A stretch of DNA of 64,000 nucleotides from Hyphomicrobium sp. LHD-15 (GCF_031157355.1 NZ_JAVIFT010000001.1:310001-374000), one strand, 5' to 3'. Positions 35,676 through 44,916 are shown, counted from the stretch's first letter. Notes: generated from the sequence alone by a model not told the origin. A program made the numbers and translations.

Positions 35676-36407
35676 TTACGTCCCTTCAAAAATGCGATTC
35701 TGCTCGGCCCGCACCTTGTCCCGATCGGTCCGTTCGGACGGGGAGAGGCGCACGGTCTCTTCTTGGACGATAGTTGCATTTGCGCCCGAGAGACGCAAGA
35801 TACGCGTGCCCAGCATCACCGCCTCGGTGCGGTCGTGGGTGATGAAAATCACCGTGGTCGGACGGCGGTTCCAGAGCCCGATCAAGAGCTCGCGCAGGCC
35901 CTGGGCAGTCGGATCGTCCAAGGAAACGAACGGCTCGTCCATCAGCAGTACATCCGGCTCGGTAATGAAGCCGCGCGCGAGCGCCGCCCGGCGCTGCATG
36001 CCGAGGGACAGACGCTCGGGATACTGCGACGAAAAACCATCCAGGCCGACATGACGCAGCATCTCCTCGATGCGGTCATGACGTGAATCGCCATCCGGCA
36101 GTGCGAGCGCGATGTTCTCGCCCACCGTTCGCCACGGCAACAGACGCGGCGACTGGAAGATGTAGCCGATGTTTACATCAGGCCCGCCGAGATCGACCTC
36201 GCCTTCGTAATCCTGATCAAGCCCAGCGACAATGTTCAAGAGAGTCGACTTGCCGCTACCGGACGGGCCGGTCAGCACCACGAAAGAGCGCGGCTCGATA
36301 TCGATCGAGATGTCCTTCAGAACGACCTGCTCGTCGCGTCCTGCAACCGCAGGATAGCTTTTCCGCGCGACACGGATTTTCAACGGACGGCTCGTGACGT
36401 CGCTCAT
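35676..36407 (-). CDS. ABC transporter ATPase, NitT/TauT/SsuB type
   Basis: A 243-residue ATPase: Walker A GPSGSGKS at residues 47-54, Q-loop FQSPRLLPW, signature LSLGMQRRAALAR, Walker B VLLMDEPF and switch ITHD. The family serves nitrate, taurine, sulfonate and thiamine-precursor importers. The ATG overlaps the permease stop by 4 bases. The signature has LGM in place of the common GGM/GGQ. It lies upstream of mfnB in the same direction. Confidence 0.92.
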   Translation of the reverse strand: MSDVTSRPLKIRVARKSYPAVAGRDEQVVLKDISIDIEPRSFVVLTGPSGSGKSTLLNIVAGLDQDYEGEVDLGGPDVNIGYIFQSPRLLPWRTVGENIALALPDGDSRHDRIEEMLRHVGLDGFSSQYPERLSLGMQRRAALARGFITEPDVLLMDEPFVSLDDPTAQGLRELLIGLWNRRPTTVIFITHDRTEAVMLGTRILRLSGANATIVQEETVRLSPSERTDRDKVRAEQNRIFEGT

Positions 36408-37192
36408 CGGCGCCACCTGTTAACGCGCGCCGCGATCGGCTGGAGGATGCCGAACTCGATGAGCTGGACGATCACGATGAACGCCAGAGCGTAAGCAAGG
36501 ATCATGGAGACGTCGAACATCTGGAAATAAGTGCCGAGTTGGAAGCCTACGCCATCGGAACGTCCGAGCAGCTCGACGACGAGAACGATCTTCCAGACCA
36601 GCGACAGGCCGGTGCGGGCGGATGCGAGGAAGAACGGCGCCAGCTGAGGCAGCGTCACGTGCCGCAGCGTCTTCCACCATCCGAACCGATACATGTGGGC
36701 CATTTCGGCGAGATCACGCGACAAGCTGCGCGCGCCTTCGCGTACCGTCACGGCGACGTTCGGGATCTTGTTCACGGCCACGGCGGTGATGGCGGCGACT
36801 TCCGTGCGGCCAAACCAGACGTAGCAAAGGATGATGACGACGAGCGCGGGCAAGTTCAGAAACAGAATGAGCCAGGTGTCGAAGAAATTGTCGGCGCGTG
36901 CGTTGCGCCCGAGAAGGATGCCGATGCTCGATCCGATCAGCATCGCGACCACGAAGGCGATGACCACGCGATAAAGGGTCATGGCGATATGAAAGGTGAG
37001 CTCGCCGCTCGCGAACTCGCGCATCATTGCCGCAAACACGACCGTCGGCGGGGGAAAGTGACGATGCTGCAAGAGAAGTGCGAGCACTTCCCAGAACAGC
37101 AGGAATCCCAGGATGGAGCCGATCGCCCATGCGAGACGCACGGACAAAGGCTGGTCGGAGCGGGCGCGCGGGGCGGTGTTAAGTCGCTGCAT
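36404..37192 (-). CDS. ABC transporter permease, NitT/TauT/SsuC type
   Basis: A 262-residue inner-membrane protein with about six hydrophobic spans and the coupling-helix region EMAHMYRFGWWKTLRHVTLPQLAPF near residues 160-185, where the EAA loop is expected. It pairs with the ATPase downstream and the binding protein upstream (14-base overlap with 37179-38165). Confidence 0.92.
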   Translation of the reverse strand: MQRLNTAPRARSDQPLSVRLAWAIGSILGFLLFWEVLALLLQHRHFPPPTVVFAAMMREFASGELTFHIAMTLYRVVIAFVVAMLIGSSIGILLGRNARADNFFDTWLILFLNLPALVVIILCYVWFGRTEVAAITAVAVNKIPNVAVTVREGARSLSRDLAEMAHMYRFGWWKTLRHVTLPQLAPFFLASARTGLSLVWKIVLVVELLGRSDGVGFQLGTYFQMFDVSMILAYALAFIVIVQLIEFGILQPIAARVNRWRR

Positions 37193-38165
37193 GATGGAAC
37201 AGCTTAGGATCGAATTCGGTGCCGTGCCCCATCAATTCCGCGTCACCGGCTTCGACGAGAACCTGCATGAGCTTCTCAGCCGATTTGACCTCGGCGGCCC
37301 CCCACGGCTTCGGGATGCCGGCGCGATAAGAGGCGATAATCGCGCGGAACTCTCCGTCGGTTTCCGGCTTCACAAGCGGACGAAGACGCTCCCACGCACC
37401 GTCGTCGACGGCAAGCACGGCATTGGCTTCCTGCACGATGCCGAGCAACTTCGTGATTTCTCCGGCGTGGACCGCCTCGTAGTCTTCCTTCCAGATGAAA
37501 CCGACGAGCGCAGGCACGGGATCGATGCCGAGGTCCTTCATCACCGTGTCGATGGTCAGGATCTCCTTGAAGCCGCTGCCCGTCAGGCGCGCGGCGTAGG
37601 TCCAGAAGTTCAAGACCGCATCGATGCGGCCGGACCGCATTTCTTCAGCCAGCAGCGGTGCGGCTCCGAACGATGGGCGCGCGTACTGGGCCATGTCGCG
37701 GCCCAAAACCTTCTTGGAATAGGCGCGCAGCAACAGCCAGCTTTTGTCGATCGCGGAGCCGGCTACACCCAGCGCCTTGCCTTCAAGGCCGCTGATGGCC
37801 GTGATGCCACTTTTCTCAGGCACGACGACGGCACCGAGTGCCGAAGAATAGGGCGCGAACTTGAGCTTCTCGCCGAGCGCACGCTGGCGCATCGCCCAGG
37901 TCCAATCGGAGACGATCACGTCGGCGCCGCTCGCGAGAAGCGCTACGGGGCCGGCCTGATTGGAGGCGACGTCGATCACCTCGATTTCGAGCCCCGCTTT
38001 CTTGTCGAGCTCGAGCGCGCGGATGGTGGCGATCACCCACGATAGCGTTCCGTACTTGACCGACGCGAGCCGCAAGGGAGGTGCCGCGGCTCTCAGCGGC
38101 CAAGGCGCCGCGGCCGCAGCGAGGGCAAGCCCCGTGCACGCCAATAGCCGGCGGCGATCGATCAT
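37179..38165 (-). CDS. ABC transporter substrate-binding protein, NMT1/TauA-like
   Basis: A 328-residue exported binding protein with a twin-arginine-style leader (DRRRLLACTGLALAAAAA), then LRLASVKYGTLSWVIATIRA and GLEIEVIDVASNQAGPVALLASGADVIVSDW, typical of the NMT1/TauA group. Ligands in this group include sulfonates, nitrate and pyrimidine thiamine precursors. Here it is joined to methylofuran genes, so a furan, pterin or related precursor could be the cargo (inference). Similar NMT1-like ABC sets also occur near quinoprotein genes. The ATG overlaps the DUF2380 stop. Confidence 0.88.
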   Translation of the reverse strand: MIDRRRLLACTGLALAAAAAPWPLRAAAPPLRLASVKYGTLSWVIATIRALELDKKAGLEIEVIDVASNQAGPVALLASGADVIVSDWTWAMRQRALGEKLKFAPYSSALGAVVVPEKSGITAISGLEGKALGVAGSAIDKSWLLLRAYSKKVLGRDMAQYARPSFGAAPLLAEEMRSGRIDAVLNFWTYAARLTGSGFKEILTIDTVMKDLGIDPVPALVGFIWKEDYEAVHAGEITKLLGIVQEANAVLAVDDGAWERLRPLVKPETDGEFRAIIASYRAGIPKPWGAAEVKSAEKLMQVLVEAGDAELMGHGTEFDPKLFHHAAT

Positions 38166-38695
38166 TGGGGCTTTCCTTCCGCAAGCAGGCGATTTCTCGC
38201 CAACCAACGCACGCCGTGTAGCCAAGCTTCGTCGGTGTTGCCCTGTATGAGCACGCTGGCGTTGCGGACGAGCTTGCTCGCAGCGACATCGACAATGGCG
38301 ACCGTCAAACTCAGATGCGTTTCGGAAATCTTGTCGATGTTGCTCGTCATCAGGAGATCGGCCTTGGCCTTCTCGGCGATCGGAACCTCACAACCGTTAC
38401 AGTTGTAGATCGGCTGAGCCGCTGTGATTTCAGCGGCGAGCGGGGTGAGGTCCACAAGCTCGTAGCGACCATTGGCGGAGAGCAGCTTGCGCAGCTCGTC
38501 CTGCGCCATAGACAGGCGGCGCTGCTCGTCGGGGCTGGGCCCGCGGGTGCCCGGGAAAAAATCGTCCTCGGAGCGCGGAAACGACATATCGATCGGGAAG
38601 ATTGCCAATTTCTGCCCCGCCGATGCGGCGCCCGAGAGAGCCGCTGTCGCCGTCATGAATGCCGCCAGCCAAGCCTGCGCGCGCGCTCGTGTCAT
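38162..38695 (-). CDS. Exported DUF2380/DUF3280-family protein
   Basis: A 177-residue protein with a signal peptide ending near residue 26 (ASA-G), then KLAIFPIDMSFPRSEDDF and two cysteines in YNCNGCEVP that could bind metal or pair. The family is small, of unknown role, and tends to occur near PQQ-enzyme and ABC transport genes. It is first in the minus-strand run through the NMT1-like transporter to mfnB and DUF447. AAGG lies shortly before the ATG. It diverges from the transporter operon at 38930 with 234 bases between them. Confidence 0.78.
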   Translation of the reverse strand: MTRARAQAWLAAFMTATAALSGAASAGQKLAIFPIDMSFPRSEDDFFPGTRGPSPDEQRRLSMAQDELRKLLSANGRYELVDLTPLAAEITAAQPIYNCNGCEVPIAEKAKADLLMTSNIDKISETHLSLTVAIVDVAASKLVRNASVLIQGNTDEAWLHGVRWLARNRLLAEGKPQ

Positions 38696-38929
38696 TGCAC
38701 CTTACCGTCCTGAAAATAGCACTGTGTGCTTACACTATAACGTGCGTTCGGTGGCTACGGATTTGCAAGTGCAATGTCCGCAGGGCGACGTTCACGCGCT
38801 GTAACAAAAGCGAGAGGCGCCAAGCTCGTGAACTTGACAATTGGCAATACGATGCGATGTTCCCTGGGAAGATGTTACAATATACCCGGCAATTCGGCAT
38901 TGCCGGAATGTCCGCCGGGAGGACAACGC

Positions 38930-40303
38930 ATGATGGTTTTTACTGGGCCGGGGCTTCGGCTCGCCCGGTCTGTTTTTTGTCGTCCTCATCGCTCCGTACG
39001 TAGGGGTTTCGCCCTCCTTGTCGCGTTCGTGGGCGTGCTGGCGGCCTCCGCGGCGGTCTCTGTTGCAGTGCACGCGCAGGCTCCGGCGCCGGCTGAGCAA
39101 CCTGCCGCTCCGCCTGCCCCGGCCGCCGCCCCCGCTGCGGACGCAGCCAACAGCGCCGCGGAAGGCGATATACTGAAAATCCGGATTCTGATGGCGCGAG
39201 AGATCCGCGAGGATCGCCTGCCTCCGCTGTCTCTGCTCGACATTCCGCCGCCCGACGACGGCGTTGCCGGTGCCAAGCTCGCGATTGCCGACAACAACAC
39301 GACCGGGCAGTTCCTGAAGCAGGAGTTCATTCTCGACACCGTGCAAAGTGCGACGGCGCAGGAACTCGTCGCCGAGGTCAAAAAGCGCGTCGACGAAGGC
39401 ATCGCCTATGTCGTCGTGGATGCTTCGGAAGCGACGCTGCTTGCTATCTCCGATGCGATCAAGGACAAGGACGCCGTGCTCTTCAACGCGTCCGCACCGG
39501 ATGAAGGGCTGCGCGAGGAACAGTGTCGCGTCAACATCAAGCACACCGCGCCGTCCCGCTCGATGCTTGCCGACGCGCTTGGCCAATACATGGCGTGGAA
39601 GCAGTGGCGGAAATGGCTGCTGGTGATCGGCCCTGCGCCCGAAGACAAAGCCTATGCCGAAGCTATCCGGCGCACGGCCAAGCGCTTCGGACACAAGATC
39701 GTCGAGGAGCGGGTTTTCAACTACGATCCCGGCAGCCGTAGATCCGATGGCGGCTTCGAGCAAATTCAGCAGCAAATTCCAGGCTTTATGCAGGGTGCGC
39801 CGGAGCACGACGTGGTCGTCGTGGCAGACGAAGGCGAGCTCTTCGGCGACTACTTCCCGTATCGCACCTGGACGGCGCGACCTGTGATCGGCACCTCCGG
39901 GCTGTTCGCCACCTCGTGGCATCCCGCCGTCGAGCTGTGGGGCGGCACGCAGTTCCAGAACCGCTTCAAGCGGCTCGCCGGGCGGCTCATGCGTCCGCTC
40001 GACTACAATGTCTGGATGGCGGTGCGTTCGGTCGGCGAAGCGGCAACGCGCAAGAAAACCGGCGATGGCAAGACGCTGATCGCCTACATGCGCTCGCCCG
40101 AATTCGAGCTCGCGGCATTCAAGGGCCAGAAGCTGACGTACCGGTCCTGGAACGGGCAGCTTCGTCAGCCGATTTTGATCGCCACCGCCAAGATCCACGT
40201 GACGGTGTCGCCTCAACAGGGCTTCCTGCACCAGCTCACCGAACTCGACACGCTCGGTGTCGACCAGCCCGAAACCAAGTGCACCGCTTTCAAGAACAAA
40301 TAA
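38930..40303 (+). CDS. Periplasmic binding protein of a PQQ-linked ABC system (PedA1/LutA-like)
   Basis: A 457-residue exported protein: a long leader, an Ala/Pro-rich linker (about residues 50-75), then a branched-chain-amino-acid-receptor fold (LAIADNNTTGQFLKQ; RMPFD-like RPLDYNVWMAVRSVGEA near the end). It belongs to the binding-protein family seen with PQQ-dependent alcohol oxidation genes. In Pseudomonas putida (PedA1A2BC) and M. extorquens (Lut) such systems are needed for lanthanide use. The ATG follows GGAGG by 7 bases. It is the first gene of the plus-strand run to 44152. Confidence 0.87.
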   Translation: MMVFTGPGLRLARSVFCRPHRSVRRGFALLVAFVGVLAASAAVSVAVHAQAPAPAEQPAAPPAPAAAPAADAANSAAEGDILKIRILMAREIREDRLPPLSLLDIPPPDDGVAGAKLAIADNNTTGQFLKQEFILDTVQSATAQELVAEVKKRVDEGIAYVVVDASEATLLAISDAIKDKDAVLFNASAPDEGLREEQCRVNIKHTAPSRSMLADALGQYMAWKQWRKWLLVIGPAPEDKAYAEAIRRTAKRFGHKIVEERVFNYDPGSRRSDGGFEQIQQQIPGFMQGAPEHDVVVVADEGELFGDYFPYRTWTARPVIGTSGLFATSWHPAVELWGGTQFQNRFKRLAGRLMRPLDYNVWMAVRSVGEAATRKKTGDGKTLIAYMRSPEFELAAFKGQKLTYRSWNGQLRQPILIATAKIHVTVSPQQGFLHQLTELDTLGVDQPETKCTAFKNK

Positions 40304-40331
40304 TGCGTGTGAACCCCCAAGGAGCTTCGAC

Positions 40332-41312
40332 GTGACAAGAAATCGGCAAGGTCTCGTGTTTGCGCTGGCCGCTTCAATGCTGGCCTTCACCGCTTCCAAC
40401 GCGCTCGCTTACAAGGTGTTCGTCTCCAACGAAAAGGAGAACACCATCTCGGTCATCGACAGCGAAACGCTCGCGGTGGTGCATACGATCAAGACCGGAA
40501 ACCGCCCGCGCGGCATCATTCTCGCGAACGAGGGCAAGTGGGTGATCGTGTGCGCGAGCGACGACCACAAAATGCAGGTGTTCGACACCAGCACCTTCGA
40601 ATACGTAAAGGATCTTCCGTCGGGTCCCGATCCGGAATTGCCGATCCTGCATACGTCGGGCAACCCGCTTTACGTCTCGAACGAAGACGACAATCTCGTC
40701 ACGATCGTCGATATCTTCAAAGGCACCATCATTACCGACGTGCCGGTCGGCGTGGAGCCCGAGGGCATGGGCATGAGCCCGGACGGCAAGGTGCTCGTCA
40801 ATACGTCCGAGACGACCAACATGGCGCATTTCATCGATGCGCATACCTACAAAAACCTCGACAACGTGCTTGTCGACAACCGCCCGCGCGTCGCCGAGTT
40901 CACCCCCGACGGCAAGCAGGTGTGGGTTTCGGCCGAGATCGGCGGAACGGTGACCGTGATCGACGCGGCGACGCGCAAGGTCGTCGGCAAGGTCAACTTC
41001 GAAATCCAGGGCATCACGAAAGATGCGATCCAGCCCGTGGGCGTTCGCATCACGAAGGATTCGAAGAAGGCGTTCGTCGCGCTCGGGCCGGCTAACCGCA
41101 TCGCGGTGGTCGATACCGCAACGCTCAAGGTCGAGAAATATCTGCTCGTCGGGCAGCGCGTCTGGAACCTCGGGTTCACTCCCGACGAAAAGCTCCTGTT
41201 CACCACCAATGGTACCTCGAACGACGTGTCGGTGATCGATGTCGCCTCTCTCAAGGTGACAAAATCGATCAAGGTCGGGCGTTATCCGTGGGGCGTCGTC
41301 GTGGCTCCCTAA
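40332..41312 (+). CDS. YVTN beta-propeller protein of the PQQ-linked ABC system (PedA2-like)
   Basis: A 326-residue exported beta-propeller. The signal peptide ends near residue 26 (NALA-Y), followed by repeats of the NTISVIDSETLAVVHTI type about 40 residues apart. The family is tied to PQQ-dependent catabolism and lies with the ABC genes in lanthanide-responsive clusters. The GTG at 40332 is the start: AGGAG sits 7 bases upstream and the reading gives a clean signal peptide. A periplasmic metal-handling or docking role is inferred. Confidence 0.87.
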   Translation: MTRNRQGLVFALAASMLAFTASNALAYKVFVSNEKENTISVIDSETLAVVHTIKTGNRPRGIILANEGKWVIVCASDDHKMQVFDTSTFEYVKDLPSGPDPELPILHTSGNPLYVSNEDDNLVTIVDIFKGTIITDVPVGVEPEGMGMSPDGKVLVNTSETTNMAHFIDAHTYKNLDNVLVDNRPRVAEFTPDGKQVWVSAEIGGTVTVIDAATRKVVGKVNFEIQGITKDAIQPVGVRITKDSKKAFVALGPANRIAVVDTATLKVEKYLLVGQRVWNLGFTPDEKLLFTTNGTSNDVSVIDVASLKVTKSIKVGRYPWGVVVAP

Positions 41313-41488
41313 GACTCGGGAGCATTCGGCGAATGTCCGGGAAAGGATAGCGACCAAGTTCAAGTCGACTGGCAAGGGCGAGTGCGCGATACTCCAATCG
41401 CCCGAATGTGGTTGTGATCCAGCCAGGCGACATCGAACGGTCCTGCACGCCCCAACGAGAAAAATCTAGCCGGGATAGTCAGCAACAC

Positions 41489-42298
41489 GTGACGCGCGCT
41501 CATACACAAAGCTCGGCCCAGGCCGGCAGCTCGAACCAGGCGACGGGCACGACACCGGATGCGCTCGTCGTCAGTGGCGTCAGCCATTCGTTCGGCGACA
41601 AGCGGGTTCTCGACGACGTGTCGCTGACGGTCCCGAAGGGCACGTTCGCGGTGCTGCTCGGCCTCAACGGCGCCGGCAAGTCGACGCTGTTCTCGCTGAT
41701 CACGCGCCTTTATGACAACGTCTCCGGCGAGATCCGCATTCTCGGCCACGACGTGCGCCGGAAGCCCGGCGCGGCGCTGCAACGGCTCGGCGTGGTGTTC
41801 CAGTCGAAAACTCTCGATGCCGACCTCACACTGCAACAGAACCTGCTCTATCACGCGGCGCTGCACGGCATCGGGCGCGGAGAAGCCAAACGGCGTGCAG
41901 CGGAAGCGCTGGCAATAGTCGGGCTTGAGGACCGGGCGCTCGAGAAGGTGCGCAATCTTTCGGGTGGACAGGCGCGCCGCGTGGAAATCGCGCGCTCGCT
42001 GATGCATCAACCGGGCGTTCTGTTGCTCGACGAGGCAACGGTCGGCCTCGATATCGGCTCACGCGAAAGCGTGATTTCGATCGTACGCGGGCTCGTGCAA
42101 CGCCAAGGGCTCGGCGTGCTATGGGCCACGCATCTCATCGACGAAATCGCGGACACCGACCTCATCGTCGTGCTGCACCGCGGAAAAGTTCTCTTTTCGG
42201 GGCAACTCTCCGGAATTCTTGCGACCACGGGAGCCGCAAACGCCCGCGATGCGTTCCGCATCCTGACGGGCACCTCATCTTCGGCGGAGGCCGCATGA
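41489..42298 (+). CDS. ABC transporter ATPase of the PQQ-linked system (PedB/LutE-like)
   Basis: An ATPase of about 269 residues: Walker A GLNGAGKS near residues 58-65, Q-loop VFQSKTLDADLTL, signature LSGGQARRVEIAR and Walker B VLLLDEATVGLD. It resembles the ATPases of DrrA/multidrug-type exporters and also the importers linked to lanthanide use. The start is uncertain: GTG 41489 or GTG 41408, neither with a clear ribosome site. Its stop overlaps the permease start (ATGA). Confidence 0.88.
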   Translation: MTRAHTQSSAQAGSSNQATGTTPDALVVSGVSHSFGDKRVLDDVSLTVPKGTFAVLLGLNGAGKSTLFSLITRLYDNVSGEIRILGHDVRRKPGAALQRLGVVFQSKTLDADLTLQQNLLYHAALHGIGRGEAKRRAAEALAIVGLEDRALEKVRNLSGGQARRVEIARSLMHQPGVLLLDEATVGLDIGSRESVISIVRGLVQRQGLGVLWATHLIDEIADTDLIVVLHRGKVLFSGQLSGILATTGAANARDAFRILTGTSSSAEAA

Positions 42299-43383
42299 AC
42301 GTGGATATCGTGCGATCCGGCGCTACACCCTCTAAGCAATCCATTGCGGATGCGGCCCGGAGGCTGGGACCGCTTGGCTACCTCGCTTGTTTCCGCGGCA
42401 TCGTCTGGCGTGAAGTGCTTCGCTTCCTGCATCAGCGCGAGCGCTTCTTCTCGGCGCTGGTGCGGCCGCTGGTTTGGCTATTCATTTTCGCGGCCGGTTT
42501 CCGGCAGGTTCTCGGCGTCTCGATCATTCCGCCCTACGAGACCTACGTTCTCTACGAGGTATACGTCGTCCCCGGCCTGCTCGGCATGATCCTGCTGTTC
42601 AACGCGATGCAATCGTCGCTGTCGATGGTCTACGACCGCGAGACCGGCGCTATGCGGACGCTGCTGGTGAGCCCCTTCCCGCGTTCCTTTCTGCTGCTTT
42701 CCAAGCTGATCGGCGGCGTCGCCGTCGCGGCTATCCAATCGTACGTGTTTCTCGCCATCTTCTATTTCTGGGAAGCGGACATGCCTTACAGCGCCCATCT
42801 GGCGCTGCTCGCGTTGCCCGCAGCCCTGATCTTGCTGCTCATCGCGAACGCGACATTCGACTTCATGTCCGAAGCCACGATCCAGAAGGCCATGCTCGTC
42901 ACCGCCGTGCTCGAGCTTCTGGTGCTGGCCGGCGCGATCTACTACTGGCAGCTTTCGCCGCCATCCATGAACTACTTCACCGTGCTGCCGGCGCTACTGC
43001 TCGCAGGGCTCATGCTGGGATCGCTGTCGCTCTTCATCTCATCGGTGATCAAGCAGCTCGAAAATTTCGCGGGCGTCATGAACTTCGTGATCTTTCCGAT
43101 GTTCTTTGCTTCGTCCGCCCTCTATCCGCTGTGGCGAATCCGCGAAAGCAGCCCGCTGCTGTTCGAGATCTGCCGCCTCAATCCGTTCACTTACGCGGTC
43201 GAGCTGATCCGTTTCGCGCTCTATGGACAGATCGGGCCGCGGGTTGAAGACGGCTCGCTCGATCTTACGAATTTGTATGTCGTCGTCGGCTACACGGCGA
43301 TCTTCCTAGGAGCGGCGGTCTATGCTTATAACCCTTCGAAAGGGCTGATTGCCCGACGTGGCGGTCCCGGCGGCGCGGGCTGA
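42295..43383 (+). CDS. ABC-2 type permease of the PQQ-linked system (PedC/LutF-like)
   Basis: A 362-residue ABC-2 permease with a cytoplasmic N-terminus and six hydrophobic spans, including FSALVRPLVWLFIFAAGF, the MVYDRETGAMRTLLVSPFPR loop and RLNPFTYAVELIRFAL near the C-terminus. It pairs with the ATPase at 41489-42298. Related permeases are required for lanthanide-dependent growth in other bacteria, and the location between cofactor genes and xoxF supports the same use here. Confidence 0.88.
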   Translation: MNVDIVRSGATPSKQSIADAARRLGPLGYLACFRGIVWREVLRFLHQRERFFSALVRPLVWLFIFAAGFRQVLGVSIIPPYETYVLYEVYVVPGLLGMILLFNAMQSSLSMVYDRETGAMRTLLVSPFPRSFLLLSKLIGGVAVAAIQSYVFLAIFYFWEADMPYSAHLALLALPAALILLLIANATFDFMSEATIQKAMLVTAVLELLVLAGAIYYWQLSPPSMNYFTVLPALLLAGLMLGSLSLFISSVIKQLENFAGVMNFVIFPMFFASSALYPLWRIRESSPLLFEICRLNPFTYAVELIRFALYGQIGPRVEDGSLDLTNLYVVVGYTAIFLGAAVYAYNPSKGLIARRGGPGGAG

Positions 43384-43435
43384 GCCACAAATCAGAATTC
43401 GGCGAACCTCTGGACCCATAAGCGAGACAAGAAGA

Positions 43436-44152
43436 ATGACCAGAACCGCTTTCCTCGTTCCGTCCTTCAGGACGCTCGCGCCGGCGCTGATCGGCGCGTG
43501 CCTTTTGCTCTCCCCTGCCGCGCACGCAGGAGGCCCGCCCCCCGGCGATGCGGCCATCCCCAATCCCGACGCCCAGCAGGATGCCGTTCCCGCTCTCGAC
43601 ATGACGGTCGATTGGCCATGCGTTCAGCGCAAGGTCGAGAAACTGTCGGTTTCTCAGATGTGGGACGGCCCTGCCATCGACGACGTCAAAGGCTGGTTCA
43701 GGGAGAAGGACGTTTCCGATCTGATCGAGGTGCTCGCGAGCCGGCGCGTTCCCGTCGAGCAGGGCGAAGACGCCATCAAGAAGTTCGCCGACGCCCAGCC
43801 CGCGGACAAGCGGGATGAAAAACTGGTGCTGCTGTTCGCCGGGCTATTCGACAAAGTGAACGGCCAGCGCCGCGGCGTTCTCTCCGGCATCGAGAAGTAT
43901 CAGAAGTCCCAAAAGGAGCGCGCCAAGGAGCTCGAACGGCAGAGTTCGGAGATCGCGAAGCTCGAAGGCGAGGCGCCCTCAAACGAAAGCGTCGCGAACC
44001 AGCTCGACCAGGCGCGCGAGCAGTACAATTGGGCGCAACGCATCTTCCAGGAGCGCCAGCAGAGCATTCCGCTTGCGTGCGAGCTGCCGGTGCTGATCGA
44101 AGAGAGGCTCTATGCGTTCACGCGCGCGATCCGGGGCCAAATGAAGAGCTGA
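43436..44152 (+). CDS. Exported coiled-coil protein, unknown function
   Basis: A 238-residue protein with a signal peptide (cleavage near residue 31, AHA-G) and a proline-rich start. CVQRKVEKLSVSQMW follows, then a long charged coiled coil (about residues 140-205) rich in Lys, Glu and Gln. Two cysteines remain in the mature chain. I know no named function. It follows the permease gene by 52 bases and probably belongs to the same transcript; the lut cluster of M. extorquens also includes exported proteins of unknown role. Confidence 0.75.
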   Translation: MTRTAFLVPSFRTLAPALIGACLLLSPAAHAGGPPPGDAAIPNPDAQQDAVPALDMTVDWPCVQRKVEKLSVSQMWDGPAIDDVKGWFREKDVSDLIEVLASRRVPVEQGEDAIKKFADAQPADKRDEKLVLLFAGLFDKVNGQRRGVLSGIEKYQKSQKERAKELERQSSEIAKLEGEAPSNESVANQLDQAREQYNWAQRIFQERQQSIPLACELPVLIEERLYAFTRAIRGQMKS

Positions 44153-44273
44153 GCCTCGAGCCGGCGCGTGCGTTTGGCGCCGCCGGTTCGATTGATCGTG
44201 CGAAAGCGCGCTCGCACTGTCTGTTGCTTGACGAGGCGTCGTTCCGCGCTTGGAGTGCGAAGCGAGCCCGGGC

Positions 44274-44867
44274 TCAGGGAACAGGCGTCGCCTTGACGAG
44301 ATCGAAGCCGGCCTGCTGCCAAGCGTCCGTTCCCTCCGAGAACCAGATCACGTTCGCGTAGCCCCAAGAGAGCGCGCGCTTGCCTGCGTTCCAGGACATC
44401 CAGCAGTTTTTCAGACAGAAGAACACGACCGGTTTCTTCTGGTCGTTACCAGTCAACGCCGCGAGACGGGTTTTGAAGTAATTCTCGAAGTCCGGCGACA
44501 GCACGCCATAGCCGACGTTCGGAAGCCAGTGCGCGCCTTCGATCGTCATGTGGGTCGGGTCGCGCCAGACCGTGCCGGCCGGTAGATTTGGCGGCTTTGG
44601 CGCACGCGGAAACACATCGACAAAGATGGCCGCGCGATCGCGCAGAAGCACCTCAGCGTCGTCGGAGTCGATCACACGCGCGCCTGCCAGCGTCTTCGGC
44701 ACCGGGGAGCGGTAGTCATCGAGCTTGTAGCCCTCGGGCTCGGCGACCTCGTGCTCGTCGGCCGCGCGCGCATTCAGCGTCAGCCAAAGAAAAAGCGCGG
44801 CGATCGGAAGCAATCCGAACTGCGCCACGCTCTTAAATGCTCGTGTCCCCAGTGTCTCTCTACGCAC
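44274..44867 (-). CDS. Rhodanese-like CxxxCW protein of PQQ-dependent catabolism
   Basis: A 197-residue exported rhodanese-fold protein with an N-terminal hydrophobic span (about residues 15-33). The motif FFCLKNCWMSWNAGKRA has C151 and C155 before W156. This family recurs in PQQ-linked alcohol oxidation clusters, perhaps for sulfur or thiol chemistry in the periplasm. GTG 44867 follows GGAAGGAAAC. It lies downstream of xoxJ on the same strand and faces the coiled-coil gene. Confidence 0.88.
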   Translation of the reverse strand: MRRETLGTRAFKSVAQFGLLPIAALFLWLTLNARAADEHEVAEPEGYKLDDYRSPVPKTLAGARVIDSDDAEVLLRDRAAIFVDVFPRAPKPPNLPAGTVWRDPTHMTIEGAHWLPNVGYGVLSPDFENYFKTRLAALTGNDQKKPVVFFCLKNCWMSWNAGKRALSWGYANVIWFSEGTDAWQQAGFDLVKATPVP

Positions 44868-44916
44868 GTTTCCTTCCGATCCGCCCGTAGAGATAGCCCG
44901 TGACAGCCTAAACTAA

